From NCBI GenBank assembly GCA_963693365.1, contig CAVNZM010000001.1, positions 1,054,001-1,118,000 of the forward strand: a stretch of 64,000 nucleotides of DNA, read 5' to 3'. A program made the translations under genes and the position numbers. Position 1 is the stretch's first letter; every line of letters starts with the position of its first letter. The notes beneath the pieces are model-generated. The model had not been told where the DNA came from and did no database searches. It saw only the letters and a list, made by a program, of their open reading frames with translations. Origin of the DNA: Amoebidium appalachense (Eukaryota > Ichthyosporea). Positions 21,813-35,629 of the stretch are shown here, in pieces.

Positions 21813-24800
21813 ATGGATCCAAACAAAACTGGCGTAAACAAAATCACCATGTGGAAAGGTGAAGGGAAGACTGGTCCCGATAGCAAAACCACCTATTTTC
21901 AATGGGAAATCATTTTTCTCGGCATGATGACCGGCACTAAAGGTGTCCGACTCGTGGATGTTGTACTTGCTGACAACTACGTCCCCCCTACCACCGTCGC
22001 GGTTGACGGTGAACCCCCCTTCTATGGCTACGGCACTACCGCGGAACTCAAGGAGGCCCGCAATTGCCTCCTGCTCCATATGATACAGAACATCGACCCT
22101 TCCGTCCTCACCACCGTTGCCCAGTACCGTATTGGCATGGTGACCCTGAACGGGCCATGTGGAAATTCCGTCAACACTACCTCCAAGGCAAACCCGATCA
22201 GATCCGCATCCTTCACCGTCAGTGGGATGCCTGTGCCCTTCAGCCCGGTGAATCATTCACCACCTACCTGAGTCGTCTGCAGACCATCGTGAACCAGCTC
22301 CAGTCCCTCCAAGATGAGTCCATTCACTTCACTCGTCTAACTGAGAAGTTCTTCAATGAACTCACCACCAGAGACGACCTCACCCCTGAGTTCAACCGTC
22401 TTATCGAAGACTATCACTTCGGTGATAAGCTATTCCCCGACTTCGAGTCCCTCCACAACCACGTCAAGGGCATCGAGTTACGTCAAGACCTCAAGATGCA
22501 ACTCCGGAGCAACCGTGCCCACCGTGCCTCCAAGTCCAGCATGGCATTAAATGCCAGTGCTCCCCCCCGTGATCTTCCTCGCCGTGACTTACGCAACCGC
22601 CTTGACCGTACCCCTGGCACGGACCTCCGAACTCGTCTCTCCCGTCAGCACACCCGATCCCGTTCCCCCCACCGGCCTGCCTTCCGGTCCACGTCTCGTT
22701 CCCCCAGTCGTTCCCGTTTCTCGGGTTCCCGTCGTTCTGATTCCCCGGCTCGTTCTAACACCCCGTCCGTGAAAGAATGCTCCTACTGCCACGAGCCTGA
22801 TCACACGATCATCGATTGCCCTGAGCCGAAATGCCGTATGTCCAGACACAACCGTTCCCGTCAAGGCAGTGAGAAATCTGTCTCCTTTGCTTTCTCGGCA
22901 TACAATGCTAGCTCCGTCCCCGTGTCCTCCGACCCTGCCTGGGATTCCGGGTGCAACATGACTGTCTGCCCCACCCGTGAGTTCTTCCATGACCTCACTC
23001 CCCTTCCGACACCGACTCCCGTTGCTGCCTTCAATGGCACCCCCGTCTTGGCCACTCACACCGGCCATATCGTCATCAACACCACCACCGACCATGGCAC
23101 TGCCACCCTTACCATTGAAGCCTACTACACCCCGTCTGGCCAAGCCTTCCTCATTTCAACATCCCAAGCTGCTGCCGAATACATCAAGGGTGATTTGAAC
23201 GATGCCTCCACTCCGTCATTCCTCTTCGACCGACTCACCGGCCGTCATCTCGTCAACCTCCGTCTACACAACGGTCTGTATTACTTCAAGGACTACACCA
23301 TTCAACCACCCACTCGTCCTGTGGCTCTGGCTGCCACTACCAGTGTTAACCCATCCATCTGGCACCATCGTCTGGGGCACCGTGCTATGACCAGCATCAA
23401 GGACATGGTGAAACACGACCTTGTTATTGGTCTCCCCTCCTCTGTCCTCGACTGTGATGTTCCTGATTGTCATGGCTGCATTATGGGTAAACCCACCAAG
23501 GCTCCGTTCAAAGGTGACCGTCCTCACTCCAACATCCCCGGTCATGAATGGCATTGGGATTTTTTTGAGCCTACCACAACATCGTACGGAGGTTCCAAGG
23601 TTGCTCTCGTCACTGTCTGCCGTGCCTCTGGACTCGTCAAGATCTACCCGATGGCCCATCGTACCACCACCCTGGACATTCTCACAGCTCACACCAACCT
23701 CGTTGCCACCCATGCCCCCTCCAAAGTTGGTGTCTACCACTTCGACTCCGGCTCTGAGTTCACCTCCAAGGCTACCCGTGCTTTCTGCCTCTCCCAGGGC
23801 ATCAAGGCCAGCTATGCTCCGGTGGACTGCCCTCAACTGAACGGCTATGTTGAACGTCGTATGAGGTTCCTCCAAGAGATTGTCCGTTGCCTCCTCCATC
23901 AAGTCCAAGATCAGTCTCTGTCCCCCAAACTGTGGGCTGAGGCTCTCCAACATGCCGCCTACATCATCAACGTCACCCCGTCCACGACTGCCAATGGTCG
24001 TACACCATTCGAAATTTTCTACGGTGTCAAGCCCGACATCTCCGAGCTCAAAGTGTTCGGTTGCCCTGCCTACACTCACGTGCCAGCCTCTAAACGGAAC
24101 AAGCTGGCCCCCACCGTCAAACTCGGCTTGTATATCGGCTATGATCTTCAATCACACTGCCACCGGATCTTCAATCCCACCACCCATCGTGTCGGCCTCT
24201 TCCGTGATGTGATTTTCGACGAATCAGCTTATCTCCCGTCCGACATTCCATCAACACTTCCGACCCTCGACACCACTGCTACCTCGACCATCCCACCCCC
24301 CACAGTTGACACTGAAGATGATGTTTGTCTGGTGTACTCTGGCCCCCCTCCTGCCATCGTCGTTCCCCCGACACCCCCCCCCCCACCGGCCCCCCTGCCC
24401 CCGTGCCCGTCCAGCCTGCCGACCCTCATCCTGCCCCTGGCAACGTCACACCCATCCGACCCGGCTCCCCCGACAACTTCCACTCGGCCCCGTCCAGCCC
24501 GGAGGTTGCCCCCCCTGCAATTCCGAACTTCCAAGTTCCCCCCCCCCCGTCTCCACCTCCCCCGGTTCCTGCACCCCGTCGTTCTGCCCGTCTACAGGGC
24601 AAGGTTGGATTTCAAGCCACCACCACCCTCCCAGTCCCCCCCGGTCCCCCCATCAACATCGACCAACTACCCAAACTTGTCCGTCAACTGTGTTCCGGAC
24701 CCAATGGTGACCAGGTCAAGTCAGCCCTCACTGCTGAGTATCAAGCCTTCGTCGACAAAGACATCTTTGAACTTGTTGACCCTCCCCCTGGTGCTAACAT

Positions 24801-26224
24801 CGTCGGCTTCAAGTGGATTGTCTCCGAGAAAACTCTCAACTCGGCTGGTGACACCAAGATCAAGGCACGTGGTGTTGCTCAAGGCTTCAGTCAGCAATAC
24901 GGTGTTGACTATGAGTTGATTGAGAGCCCTGTCATCCGTCCGGCTGCTCTCCGTGCTATCCTAGCTCTGGCCGTTGTTGAAGGTCATGACATCCATCAAC
25001 TCGACGTGTCTACGGCCTTTCTCAACAGCCCACTCACCGAGACCATCTACATGAAACAACCCCCGGGATTCATCACCATGGCCACATTTGGCAAGGTCTG
25101 GAGACTCAAGAAAGCCCTGTACGGCCTCAAGCAAGCCTCGAAGGCTTGGTACGACTTCCTCGACGGCATTCTTCTTGCCCATGGCCTGACCCGTACTAAG
25201 ACCGATCCGTGCATCTACCTCCGGTTCTTCCCCAACAACGATGTGGTTCGGGCTGGTAACTACGTCGACGACTCCACCATCACCAACACCCGGGGTTCTA
25301 CTGCTGCCAGTGACCTGGCTGCCCACATCAGCAAGATGGCCAGCTGTCGTATGAGTCCATTTGACCGTATGCTCGGTGTTGATTTTAATCACTCTGATCC
25401 CCATCACCTCCACATGCACCAGAGGTCTTACATCATGGATATCATCCACGACTTCAACCTCACCGATGCCAAGTCCAAGTCTACCCCCATCCCTGCAGGC
25501 ACCACCGTCTCCCTGGCTGACTGCCCCCCCCCAACCGTTCACCGTGCCCTACCGTGAGTTACTCGGCCGTCTCCTCTGGGTGGCACGGTGCACCCGTCCC
25601 GACATTGCCTATGCCATCGGCTTCCTCGGTCGGTTCAGCACCAACCCCGGCAAGACTCACTGGGACCTTCTCCGTCGTGTGGCCCGGTACCTGCTCGGCA
25701 CCATTGACCTTGGCATTGACTACAAGTACTCGGCCACCCAGTCCCCCATACTCGAATGCTACACGGATGCTGACTTTGCTGGTTGTGCCGACAGCAAGAA
25801 GTCTACCACCGGCTACATTATCGAGTTTGCTGGTATGCCCATCATCTGGTACTCCAAGCTCCAGCCCATCACGGCCACCAGCACCACTGAAGCTGAGCTG
25901 ATTGCTCTCAATGCTGGCACCCAAGAAGTTGCTTTGGTCCGTGACCTCTTCAAGGAACTCGGCTGTCCCATGCTTGCTCCGACTCCGGTGTACTGTGACA
26001 ACCAGTCGACCATTGCCATCGTCAACTCCACCGGCATCAAGCACCGTACCAAACACATTGCCGTCCGGTATCACAACACCAAGGACTACATTGCAAGTGG
26101 GGACGTGGTTGTCCACTACGTTGAGTCAGCCCACAACTTAGCTGACATCCTCACCAAACCCCTCCCCGGCCCGAGTCATGTCCACCATCGTGCTCGACTT
26201 TGTTTGCCGGATATTGTGGATTGA
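21813..26224 (+). pseudogene. copia B-1 gag-pol polyprotein (three frameshifts)
   Basis: ATG 21813 (MDPNKTGVNKITMW) to TGA 26222-26224. Gag with SR-rich tail, zinc knuckle CSYCHEPDHTIIDC, protease DSGCN, integrase HHCC (WHHRLGHR, CHGC) and DDE (WDFFEP, FDSGSEF, YVERRM), proline-rich linker, RT with LDVSTAFLNS, YGLKQAS and NYVDDST, then RNase H with YTDADFAG, TEAELIALN and YCDNQSTIA. Frame breaks: two extra bases near 22138 (ATGGTGACC), a C11 run near 24374 and a C9 run near 25524, each longer than in copia B-3. All catalytic motifs are present; the two C-run breaks may be read errors. Confidence 0.92.
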
Positions 26225-26625
26225 CCCGTCCTACTTCAAGAGTGATTTTCTAATGTTTACTACTTACTTTATCATAATCATCATTTCATATGTATCTTGC
26301 CTTTGTGGGTATGCCCACTTAGGGTTTATATATAAGGTTTGACCTGTACCATGACTCTACTCTATCTTTCACTGGTTTAAAACCCAGTTAATCAAAACCC
26401 GACTATACACGTTATACATATTCGTTGTTTTTGCCCCGGTTTCTTCCCCCCCCCCCCTCCCCCCCTTCCCCCCCTCCCCCCCCCCTCCCCCCCCTTCTCC
26501 CCCCCCCCCCCCCCCCGGGAAAAGTACAAACATTAATTTTTTTTTCCGTTTCTGTTCTCAAGTGGGGAGATTTCACTAGTTCAGTGGGGATATGATAACA
26601 CAAACTTCAAAGTCTTAAGTGGGGA
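26225..26625 (+). other. copia B-1 3' untranslated region with polypurine tract
   Basis: 400 bp without a gene. It holds a C-rich pyrimidine tract at about 26446-26517 and three exact AGTGGGGA motifs at 26562, 26583 and 26618. The last one abuts the 3' LTR and is the expected plus-strand primer. Confidence 0.85.
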
Positions 26626-27550
26626 TGTTGTAATACGTAGTATTTACATATGGTAAGATCTTCTCAGTTTGTTTTATGTTTCAGTTCATATGCTTAGTGT
26701 AAAAGCTACACTCCTATTACGTAAAGTGTAGCATCGATCTCCGATATGCTTGTATACTTGTAATCGTCTTGTATCGGCTTTAATCGTGTGTTGTAATATC
26801 GATTAGAATATTTATATGTGTGTACATGGATCCACCCACTCAGGGGGAGACGTGTACATGTTCGTGTGTACATAAATATCTCTGGTTATAGTTATGACAT
26901 TGCTATCTTGTTTGTTGATCTGTGCTCTCTTTTCCTTCCTCTTTCTCCTTCCTTATTTTCTTTTCTTTCTCTCTTTGTCTTCATGTGTATAATCGTATTT
27001 CTTTTCTACTAATATATGTTAGGTAGATTTGTGTTACTTAATACGTGTTCATTGGACGGTAACACACTTAGGCTACACTTAGAATAGCATGTGTGTTTAG
27101 ACTTCATTAATTTACTTTAGTTTTCATGTGTTGCCGGGCTTTAACCAATCATCAAGGTTAAGTGTGATATGTCTGAGTCTTTGCAGTATGTCATAGGTTA
27201 GAATTTCCTTGATGATGACACGAGTTGACCTTAACTAGTGTCTGTGTCCTATCGTGTGCGTCTCCGCGTACCGGATCTCTCTGAAAGCAATTGGTTCTTA
27301 GTGATTGGTTTCTATTAGAGATAGATCTGATTTCCGACTGGTCGGAAATCATGTATGGATTGGACTTAGAGGAATTTCAGGTATTTATTCGAAGATCAGA
27401 ATAAATTCAGTTCAGTCGTGTCTGAACATTGATGTCTGTTGTGTACACTGCTCCGATCGTTCCGTGTTTTGTTGTTGTGTGTGTCTGTGGTGTTTTTACA
27501 CTGCACCACTGTGTCTCTGCTTTCATTTCAAATACTTATACAATTTAACA
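26626..27550 (+). repeat. 3' LTR of copia B-1
   Basis: 925 bp, same ends and length as the 5' LTR with a few substitutions (for example the last bases AATTTAACA instead of AAGTTAACA). Followed by AATGC. Confidence 0.95.
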
Positions 27551-27555
27551 AATGC

Positions 27556-28810
27556 CGTTTTGTTTGCTCGTATTTTTGTGGATGAAATTTGTCTTAGGTT
27601 TGGTTGTCCTCGTGTTTTGTTAACGGATAGGAGTCGTGTGTTTTTAAATCAGTTGGTGTCGGAGGTGTGTAAAATTTTAAGGGTAGCTCATATCACTACG
27701 TCTGCATATCACCCTCAAGCAAATGCCATCTCTGAACGTGTGCATGCAGTGTTTCAGAAGTCCTTTGGCAAAATGGTGGATGTGGAGGCTAATGATTGGG
27801 ATCATATGTCTAGGTTTATTGCTCATTCGTATAATTCTACCCCTCATGCTGTGACTGGTTTTTCTCCGTTTTATTTGGTCTATGGGCAGGTAGCTATTAG
27901 TTTGTTAGATACGGCACTTTTGCCGATGGGGGGGACTGACCGACTAACTTATCCCCACTGGACTGAGTTCCGGGAGCAGCTACTAACCCGGGCCCGGGCT
28001 GCACGTGATGCAGCTCTGGCCCGTACACAGCAGGCACAGGCACGTACAGACGTGTCCACACGTCCGTTACGTGAATTTGCCGAGGGTACTTTAGTTTTAA
28101 TTAGGGATCATACTAGGAAAAAGAGATATAAGCAGGAGCAGGAAGGTAAGGGTGAAGGTGAAGGTCTTCGTAAGTATGTTAAGAAATGGTTGCCTCTTTT
28201 TATCGGTCCGTATAAAATAGTGGCTAGGTTAGGTCCGACGGAATATAAGGTGCAGAGGTTAGATATGAGAGTGATGTTAGATTTTATAATGTAGATGATA
28301 TAAAGGAATATTATGATAGGGCCCTTAGGGTTAAACGGCCGGAGGGCCGTCGAGTGTTAGATGCATTCACCCCCGACTATGACGGGTCGGTGGATGTATC
28401 GGAGGCTGCAGTAGATAAAATTATGGATAAAAAGGTTATCGAAGGTAAGGAAGGTAAGGTAAATTATTATTTAATTCGTTTTGAGGGAGGTTATCAGGAA
28501 GATCAGTGGTTGCCTGAGTTTCATTTGGATTGCCCGTTTTCTATTCGTGCTTATGAGGCTAGATTAGTGCAGAGGGAGTTGCCTAGTGCTCCCTCTAGGC
28601 CAAAGAGAGTTATTCCTCAGTTTAATCGTGGTGTGAAAAAGTCGATGGGGGAGGGGGCCGGGGGGGGAGTGATGCAAATACACGTAGACACACGGGGGGG
28701 AGGGGGGGGGGGGGGGAGAGGAGACCGAGGAGGAGTGTGAACGTAGTCGTAGGAATTTAATTTATTATCATAGGTGTCTCCGTAGGTATCAAGCTTATGG
28801 TGTAGATTAA
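27556..28810 (+). pseudogene. Ty3 integrase C-terminal half and chromodomain
   Basis: Resumes the integrase: second catalytic Asp in LLTDRSRVF (the usual Gly is Ser) and Glu in AISERVHAVF, followed by the GPY/F-like region (WLPLFIGPYKIV). A frame break at about 28265 (one A missing compared with 54508) precedes a chromodomain, DKIMDKKVIEG to YLIRFEGGYQEDQWLPEFHL. Chromodomains of this place guide chromovirus integration to modified histones (family knowledge). G runs near 28695-28716 break the tail; by comparison with the second copy it ends at TAA 28808-28810. Confidence 0.85.
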
Positions 28811-28888
28811 TTTATTATTTTTCTTCGTAATTTATTTAATTTTAATTTTTTTTTTGGGAGACTGATTAGTCAATGTCTTTTTAGGGGG

Positions 28889-29657
28889 TGTTAGATGTAA
28901 TGTGACTGAGGTGGGACTCAGCTTTTCCGGGGGCCGGGGGGGGAGTTGACATATACTAATCCGTCTCAGCAGATTAGCCTAAGTCTACGATCGAGATCGG
29001 GGGGGGGGGGGGGGGGTGGCCCGGGTCCACAGATCATCAAGATCAAGTTCGGGGCCTCAAGATAGCTGTACAGCTGCGTGCATCTTGCCTCTGCCGGCGC
29101 AGGGCATTGGGCCACGTCAGCCGGGACAGCCGACCAATAGAATTCTAATTAGTGTGTAGGATAGATCGTAGGAGGACTTAGGAATGTGATTGTTCGGGCA
29201 GAAGCCCTTTTGTAAGTATTGGCAGGGTTTGATAGTGTATGTTGCCAAACGTATTTATATATTTAGATGTAGAGGAAAGGGGGGGAGGGAGGGGGGGGGA
29301 GGATAGTATGAAATGTAGATTTAGACTCTGCGGTGCCACTAGGGGGAGGGTGAGGGGTGAGACATGGATAAATATATTAGTTGAGTAGATCGACTTAGCT
29401 CGTGCAGGCGCACGATAAAAGTAGATCGGAATGTTTGGAATGTGGCATCGTAGGGGGCCAGGTGATGATGATCTTTGAGGGCACGGCCTTGATGGCCTGA
29501 GTTGTAACTTAAGTCTCATTCCGTACGGATCTAAGTTTGCCCGTCGGAGCCTGGTCTGAATAAACTTTACCGTTTTTCCGTACACGTTCGTTCCTTTTCG
29601 TGTGTGTACACTTAGTAGAGTGCCGCGTCTCTAGTACATATACATTAGGTTACGACA
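28889..29657 (+). repeat. 3' LTR of the Ty3 chromovirus
   Basis: About 769 bp from TGTTAGATG, directly after the purine tract TTTTTAGGGGG, to TTACGACA. It contains GAATAAAC near 29557 as poly(A) signal and a G run at about 29000-29016. Its end is confirmed by a reverse copy at 39204-39363, which begins TGTCGTATCC. A further partial copy is at 55141-55567. Confidence 0.8.
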
Positions 29658-31027
29658 TAAGCTATTCCCCGACTTCGAGTCCCTCCGCAACCACGTCAAG
29701 GACATCGAGTTACGTCAAGACCTCAAGATGCAACTCCGGAGCAACCGTGCCGACCGTGCCTCCGAGTCCAGCATGGCATTAAATGCCAGTGCTCCCCCCC
29801 GTGATCTTCCTCGCAGTGACTTACGCAACCGACTTGACCGTACCCCTGGCACGGACCTCCGAACTCGTCTCTCCCGTCAGCACACCCGCTCCCGTTCCCC
29901 CCAGCGGCCTGCCTTCCGGTCCACGTCTCGTTCCCCCAGTCGTTCCCGTTTCTCGGGTTCCCGTCGTTCTGATTCCCCGGCTCGTTCTAACAACCCGTCC
30001 GTGAAAGCATGCTCCTACTGCCACGAGCCTGATCACACGATCATCGATTGCCCCGAGCCGAAATGCCGTATGTCCAGACACAACCGTTCCCGTCAAGGCA
30101 ATGAGAAATCTGTCTCCTTTGCTTTCTCGGCATACAATGCTAGCTCCGTCCCCGTGTCCTCCGACCCTGCCTGGGATTCCGGGTGCAACATGACTGTCTG
30201 CCCCACCCGTGAGTTCTTCCATGACCTCACTCCCCTTCCGACACCGACTCCCGTTGCTGCCTTCAATGGCACCCCCGTCTTGGCCACCCACACCGGCCAT
30301 ATCGTCATCAACACCACCACCGACCATGGCACTGCCACCCTTACCATTGAAGCCTACTACACCCCGTCTGGCCAAGCCTTCCTCATTTCAACATCCCAAG
30401 CTGCTGCTGAATACATCAAGGGTGATTTGAATGATGCCTCCACTCCGTCATTCCTCTTCGACCGACTTACCGGCCGTCATCTCGTCAACCTCCGTCTACA
30501 CAACGGTCTGTATTACTTCAAGGACTGCACCATTCAACCACCCACTCGTCCTGTGGCTCTGGCTGCCACCACCAGTGTTAACCCATCCATCTGGCACCAT
30601 CGTCTGGGGCACCGTGCTATGACCAGCATCAAGGACATGGTGAAACACGACCTTGTTATTGGTCTCCCCTCGTCTGTCCTCGACTGTGATGTTCCTGATT
30701 GTCATGGCTGCATTATGGGTAAAACCACCAAGGCTCCGTTCAAGGGTGACCGTCCTCACTCCGACATCCCCGGTCATGAATGGCATTGGGATTTTTTTGA
30801 GCCCACCACAACATCGTACGGAGGTTCCAAGGTTGCTCTCGTCACTGTCTGCCGTGCCTCTGGACTCGTCAAGATCTACCCGATGACCGACCGTACAACC
30901 ACCCTGGACATTCTCACAGCTCACACCAACCTCGTTGCTACCCATGCCCCCTCCAAAGTTGGTGTCTACCACTTCGACTCCGGCTCTGAGTTCACCTCCA
31001 AGGCTACCCGTGCTTTTTGCCTCTCCC
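29658..31027 (+). pseudogene. copia B-2 fragment: gag end, protease, integrase part
   Basis: Homologous to about 22429-23805 of copia B-1 and open in one frame through the fragment. It contains the SR tail, zinc knuckle CSYCHEPDHTIIDC, protease DSGCN, and integrase up to the second Asp (FDSGSEF). It abuts the Ty3 LTR on the left and a stub of LTR B on the right, so both ends are broken. Confidence 0.9.
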
Positions 31028-31100
31028 TGTTGTAACACGTTATATTTACATATGGTAAGATCTTCTCAGTTTGTGTTATGTTTGAGTTCATATGCATAGT
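31028..31100 (+). mobile_element. LTR B stub
   Basis: The first 70 or so bases of LTR B (TGTTGTAACACG onward), joined in the middle of the copia B-2 coding sequence and cut after GTGTAAA. Confidence 0.7.
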
Positions 31101-31103
31101 GTA

Positions 31104-32018
31104 AATATAGTAAACTACATTCCTCATTAATTCTATTCGATTCCTTTCCCATACCTTTTCCATCTATTCCCACGACGTAGCATTGTTCTATGTTTCCCAA
31201 CTATTAGGAATACTTATATTTAGACGTGTTATGTTAAGAACATGTATAAAGTGCAGAGAGCACAGATGGGTGTTATGTTATACACAACACAGAGACACAC
31301 GGGAGAAACACAACCGGAGAGGTGGAACGATTACTGGGACCATAGGAAATGAATTCGACTGCTTTATATTTATTTCAAGATGAAGTTCCTTTTATACTCA
31401 GGAATGTGAAATCGATAAACCAATCAAAAGAACGAAAACTCTATTTTCCAATCAGAAAGACGAAAACTATGAGGGTAAAATAAATCGATCGAAATGCCTG
31501 TCGACACATAGAAGATAAAACGCAATCCTCTAATGAAAGTAATCTTCTAATAAAAGTACGGAAACATTTAACAAAATGAAACCACTTATGTATCTATTAG
31601 TTCACATCATATATTTATACATGTTCTTAACATAACACGTCTAAATATAAGTATTCCTAATAGTTGGGGAACATAGAACAATGCTACGTCGTGGGAAAGG
31701 AAGGAAAAGGAATGAGGATAGAAAGGAATGGAATGGGAGAGGAATCGAATAGAATTAATGAGGAATGTAGGTTACTATATTTGGGAAAATATAACAAGAT
31801 CTGATCGGACGACATATTTTGATATTGACGCAAACAACAATACGTGTGCACGGGCTAAATATCTCGATGTGTACACAGATCTAAGATATCGGTGCACACG
31901 GAAACAGAAAGAAAGAAAGGAAGAAAGGAAAAGGGAAAAGGAAACAAACTACAACAAACTAATAAACATATATAAAACTCAGCTTCTAAGTCTTGCCGTT
32001 AATCATGGGAAGATGACA
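31104..32018. repeat. inverted pair of LTR A-like sequences
   Basis: 31104-31250 is a forward piece of a diverged family-A LTR. 31252-32018 is a reverse-strand LTR of the same type, ending AGATGACA (sense start TGTCATCT). The forward piece is an inverted match of about 31612-31778 and could fold back with a loop of about 360 bases. No coding region is seen. Confidence 0.75.
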
Positions 32019-32028
32019 GTGTGTGTGT

Positions 32029-32059
<31 letters not shown>

Positions 32060-32307
32060 GGGGGGTGTAGGTGCCACGGTGTGTGTGTCAGATTGATACT
32101 ATGCCATGATATATATATATATATATTATATATATATATATATACCCACACACACACACACACACACGCACACGCGCGCGCGCGCGCACACACACACACA
32201 CACACGCACACATGTATCGTGACAATACTATATATATATATATGCCATGATACTCTTTATATATCATAGTGTGTATATGTGTGTGTGTATATGTATGTAT
32301 ATGTATA

Positions 32308-32356
<49 letters not shown>

Positions 32357-32360
32357 CGAT
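32019..32360. repeat. microsatellite cluster: GT, G, TA, CA, CG
   Basis: GT repeat at 32019-32042, a G run to about 32065, TA repeats at 32108-32144, CA with embedded CGCGCG at 32148-32206, TA at 32230-32242 and a longer TA tract at 32309-32351. No gene. Confidence 0.95.
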
Positions 32361-33034
32361 GTATATATATATGATCATGATATATACACATGATATACTG
32401 ACCTCGATATCTGGGTTGACCATTCACAATCACTCTAATTAGATCGGTAGAGGTCTTTTTATACGCACGCCACTGTATAAATGATAAATAGAGCATATTA
32501 TAATTACATCACATTGGCATTGCATACGGTACAACACATAGTAATACCCTCTTTCTGAGGCTTTTTCCCTCTCTCGGCTTATAAACATAAGTGTTTATAT
32601 ATCTCCATGAAGGTGCTGCGATTTTAGCCATTGGCGGCGTATACAGGCGACTCAAATAGCTTCTCATAGTGTTAGACTCACATCAGACCCACACATATCC
32701 ACACAGCCAATCAGTTATACCAAAACTAACATTTGTAAAAAGAATATGGTTATGTCATGGTACTCCTTTGTGGTATCACGATATCTCTCGCCGATATTTT
32801 CACTTAGCGTCCAGGCATTCTAATTGGCTTATCAAGCAACACGGCTGCAACTATGGCAATTGGTCAGATAAATGCCGCCCTTTGCCCTTTCCTATGTATG
32901 CTCAACATCAGTCCCTTACCATCCCACTGGCGGGGTTTAGACACGAGCTTCATTTCCGCAACAGACATCACATATATATATAATTGGTATCCTCACCACT
33001 GCCGCCGCCGCACATAGCGGCTACGCCATTCTCC
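32361..33034. other. unassigned sequence
   Basis: No repeat family of this window and no convincing ORF recognised. The longest open frame (32669-32983, 104 codons) has no recognisable motif. Confidence 0.6.
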
Positions 33035-33054
33035 TCCCCCCCCCCCCCCCCCCC
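33035..33054. repeat. C20 homopolymer
   Basis: Uninterrupted C run within a C/T-rich stretch at 33030-33082. Confidence 0.9.
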
Positions 33055-33161
33055 TCTCCCTCCCCTCCTCCTCCTCCTCTTTCCTACACACCGCGACTGT
33101 GAACCACCGCAACCGCTGCCATAAACATACATGCACACTTGCGTGCATGCGCGCGCGCCGA

Positions 33162-33170
33162 CACACACAC

Positions 33171-33218
<48 letters not shown>
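33162..33218. repeat. CA microsatellite, left part
   Basis: CA repeat with two CACCCA interruptions. It is cut at 33219 by a solo LTR E and continues at 34109. Confidence 0.9.
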
Positions 33219-34510
<1,292 letters not shown>

Positions 34511-34705
34511 CTGCTTCCCGTGCTAAAGTTCTTAAAAGACCCTCACAGTGCCGCAAAGTGTTCTGGTTTCTAGCATAGCCCCCCTCAAGAATGAAATAGT
34601 GTATGCTGCGGGCTGGCGAATTTACAAACAAACAAACGAGCATCATGGCTCTATAACGGGCAATGGTGATTAATGTAGAGATGTTGCCAGTGGGGGAAGG
34701 GGGTT
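34511..34705. other. unassigned sequence
   Basis: No ORF or repeat recognised; leads into the G and C runs. Confidence 0.5.
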
Positions 34706-34767
34706 GGGGGGGGGGGGGGGGGGGGGGGGGGAGGGTCGTCTTCAAGACGCGGTGTGAAAAACAACCA

Positions 34768-34808
<41 letters not shown>
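34706..34808. repeat. G26 and C40 runs in inverted arrangement
   Basis: G26 (34706-34731) and C40 (34769-34808) separated by 37 bases. In single strands this can form a long G-C hairpin or quadruplex structures. Confidence 0.9.
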
Positions 34809-34810
<2 letters not shown>

Positions 34811-35629
34811 ACCCCCGTTCCCTCCCCGAAGCCTACCCATATGACAATGGGGCGTACTCTGTTTACTATTCGTGGCAAAGATATTCCACCACATGGTGGA
34901 ATTATTATTATGGTCTCCGCAATATGCAGGATGCCTTGAAGAACACTATGATATCGCACCTCCCAGTAGAAGGACATACCAACCCAGGATTCGAAGGGGC
35001 AGCCACGAGGCAGTAATAGGCAGGCTCTCATGGAGTAACTTGACTAGTTTGAACACTAATTGTAAAACTGAGTGACTTATGTCTACTTCTGTGGTTACTT
35101 TCATTGATTCGTATTAATAGTGATGAGACTTAAGTCTGGCATTTTGGCAGAAGAAGCATGCCAGACTTATGTAGCTGTAATCTTGATTTGAACCATTTTA
35201 TTTAATGTCTTATCACCCGCAGTACCGCTGTCTAGTGGTGGGTACCAGCCCCATGGCATCTATATACCTACGTATAGACTGAGCCCGTGAGACAGACTTG
35301 GACAACAGTCTGATTATGCTATTAAAGTCTGAGTATGTTATAAACAAAGATTAAAGGGGGTGGGGGGGGGGGGGGGGGTAGATTCCAGCTAACTGTGATG
35401 TAGCTTTACGGCGGGTCCGTGTCCGAAATTTTACGTGTCTGCTGACGGGGGTCTAACGTGGTGTGGTGCTGCTCGGTTCAGAGTAATGGAGTGCATGTGG
35501 TTTCCCATGTCGTGTAGTGTGCTGGTGGCTGCTATGTGTCTGTAGGTGTAATGGAGGTTCTTCTAGGGCAGGCCGGTGGGTTGGTGGGGGGGAAGAGGGG
35601 GGAATTTAGCTTTACTTCGTCCCTAGCAT
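34809..35629. other. unassigned sequence 3' of the NXPE-like gene
   Basis: AT-rich to mixed sequence with a G17-type run at about 35361-35378. No ORF with a recognisable motif. It may hold the 3' untranslated region of the reverse-strand gene at 35630. Confidence 0.5.

Larger units (their letters stand above)
20826..27550 (+). mobile_element. copia B-1, full-length LTR retrotransposon
   Basis: 6725 bp, with two 925-bp LTRs starting TGTTGTAATACG and ending TTAACA, and 5-bp target duplication AATGC. It encodes one gag-pol with protease, integrase, RT with YVDD, and RNase H, broken by three frame shifts. The LTRs differ at roughly seven visible positions, so it is older than the copia A insertions. 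Confidence 0.95.
3168..29657 (+). mobile_element. Ty3-type chromovirus, 5' truncated, split by three nested insertions
   Basis: One LTR retrotransposon of about 6.9 kb of its own sequence is recovered in order: gag 3168-3705 and 9456-9645, protease 9646-11584, RT, RNase H and integrase start 18727-20825, integrase end and chromodomain 27556-28810, 3' LTR 28889-29657. Copia A-1, LINE M (with LINE P inside) and copia B-1 interrupt it. Removing the two copia elements and one copy of each target duplication restores reading through the joins. Gene order PR-RT-RH-IN-chromodomain is that of Metaviridae chromoviruses. The 5' LTR and start of gag are missing. Confidence 0.9.
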
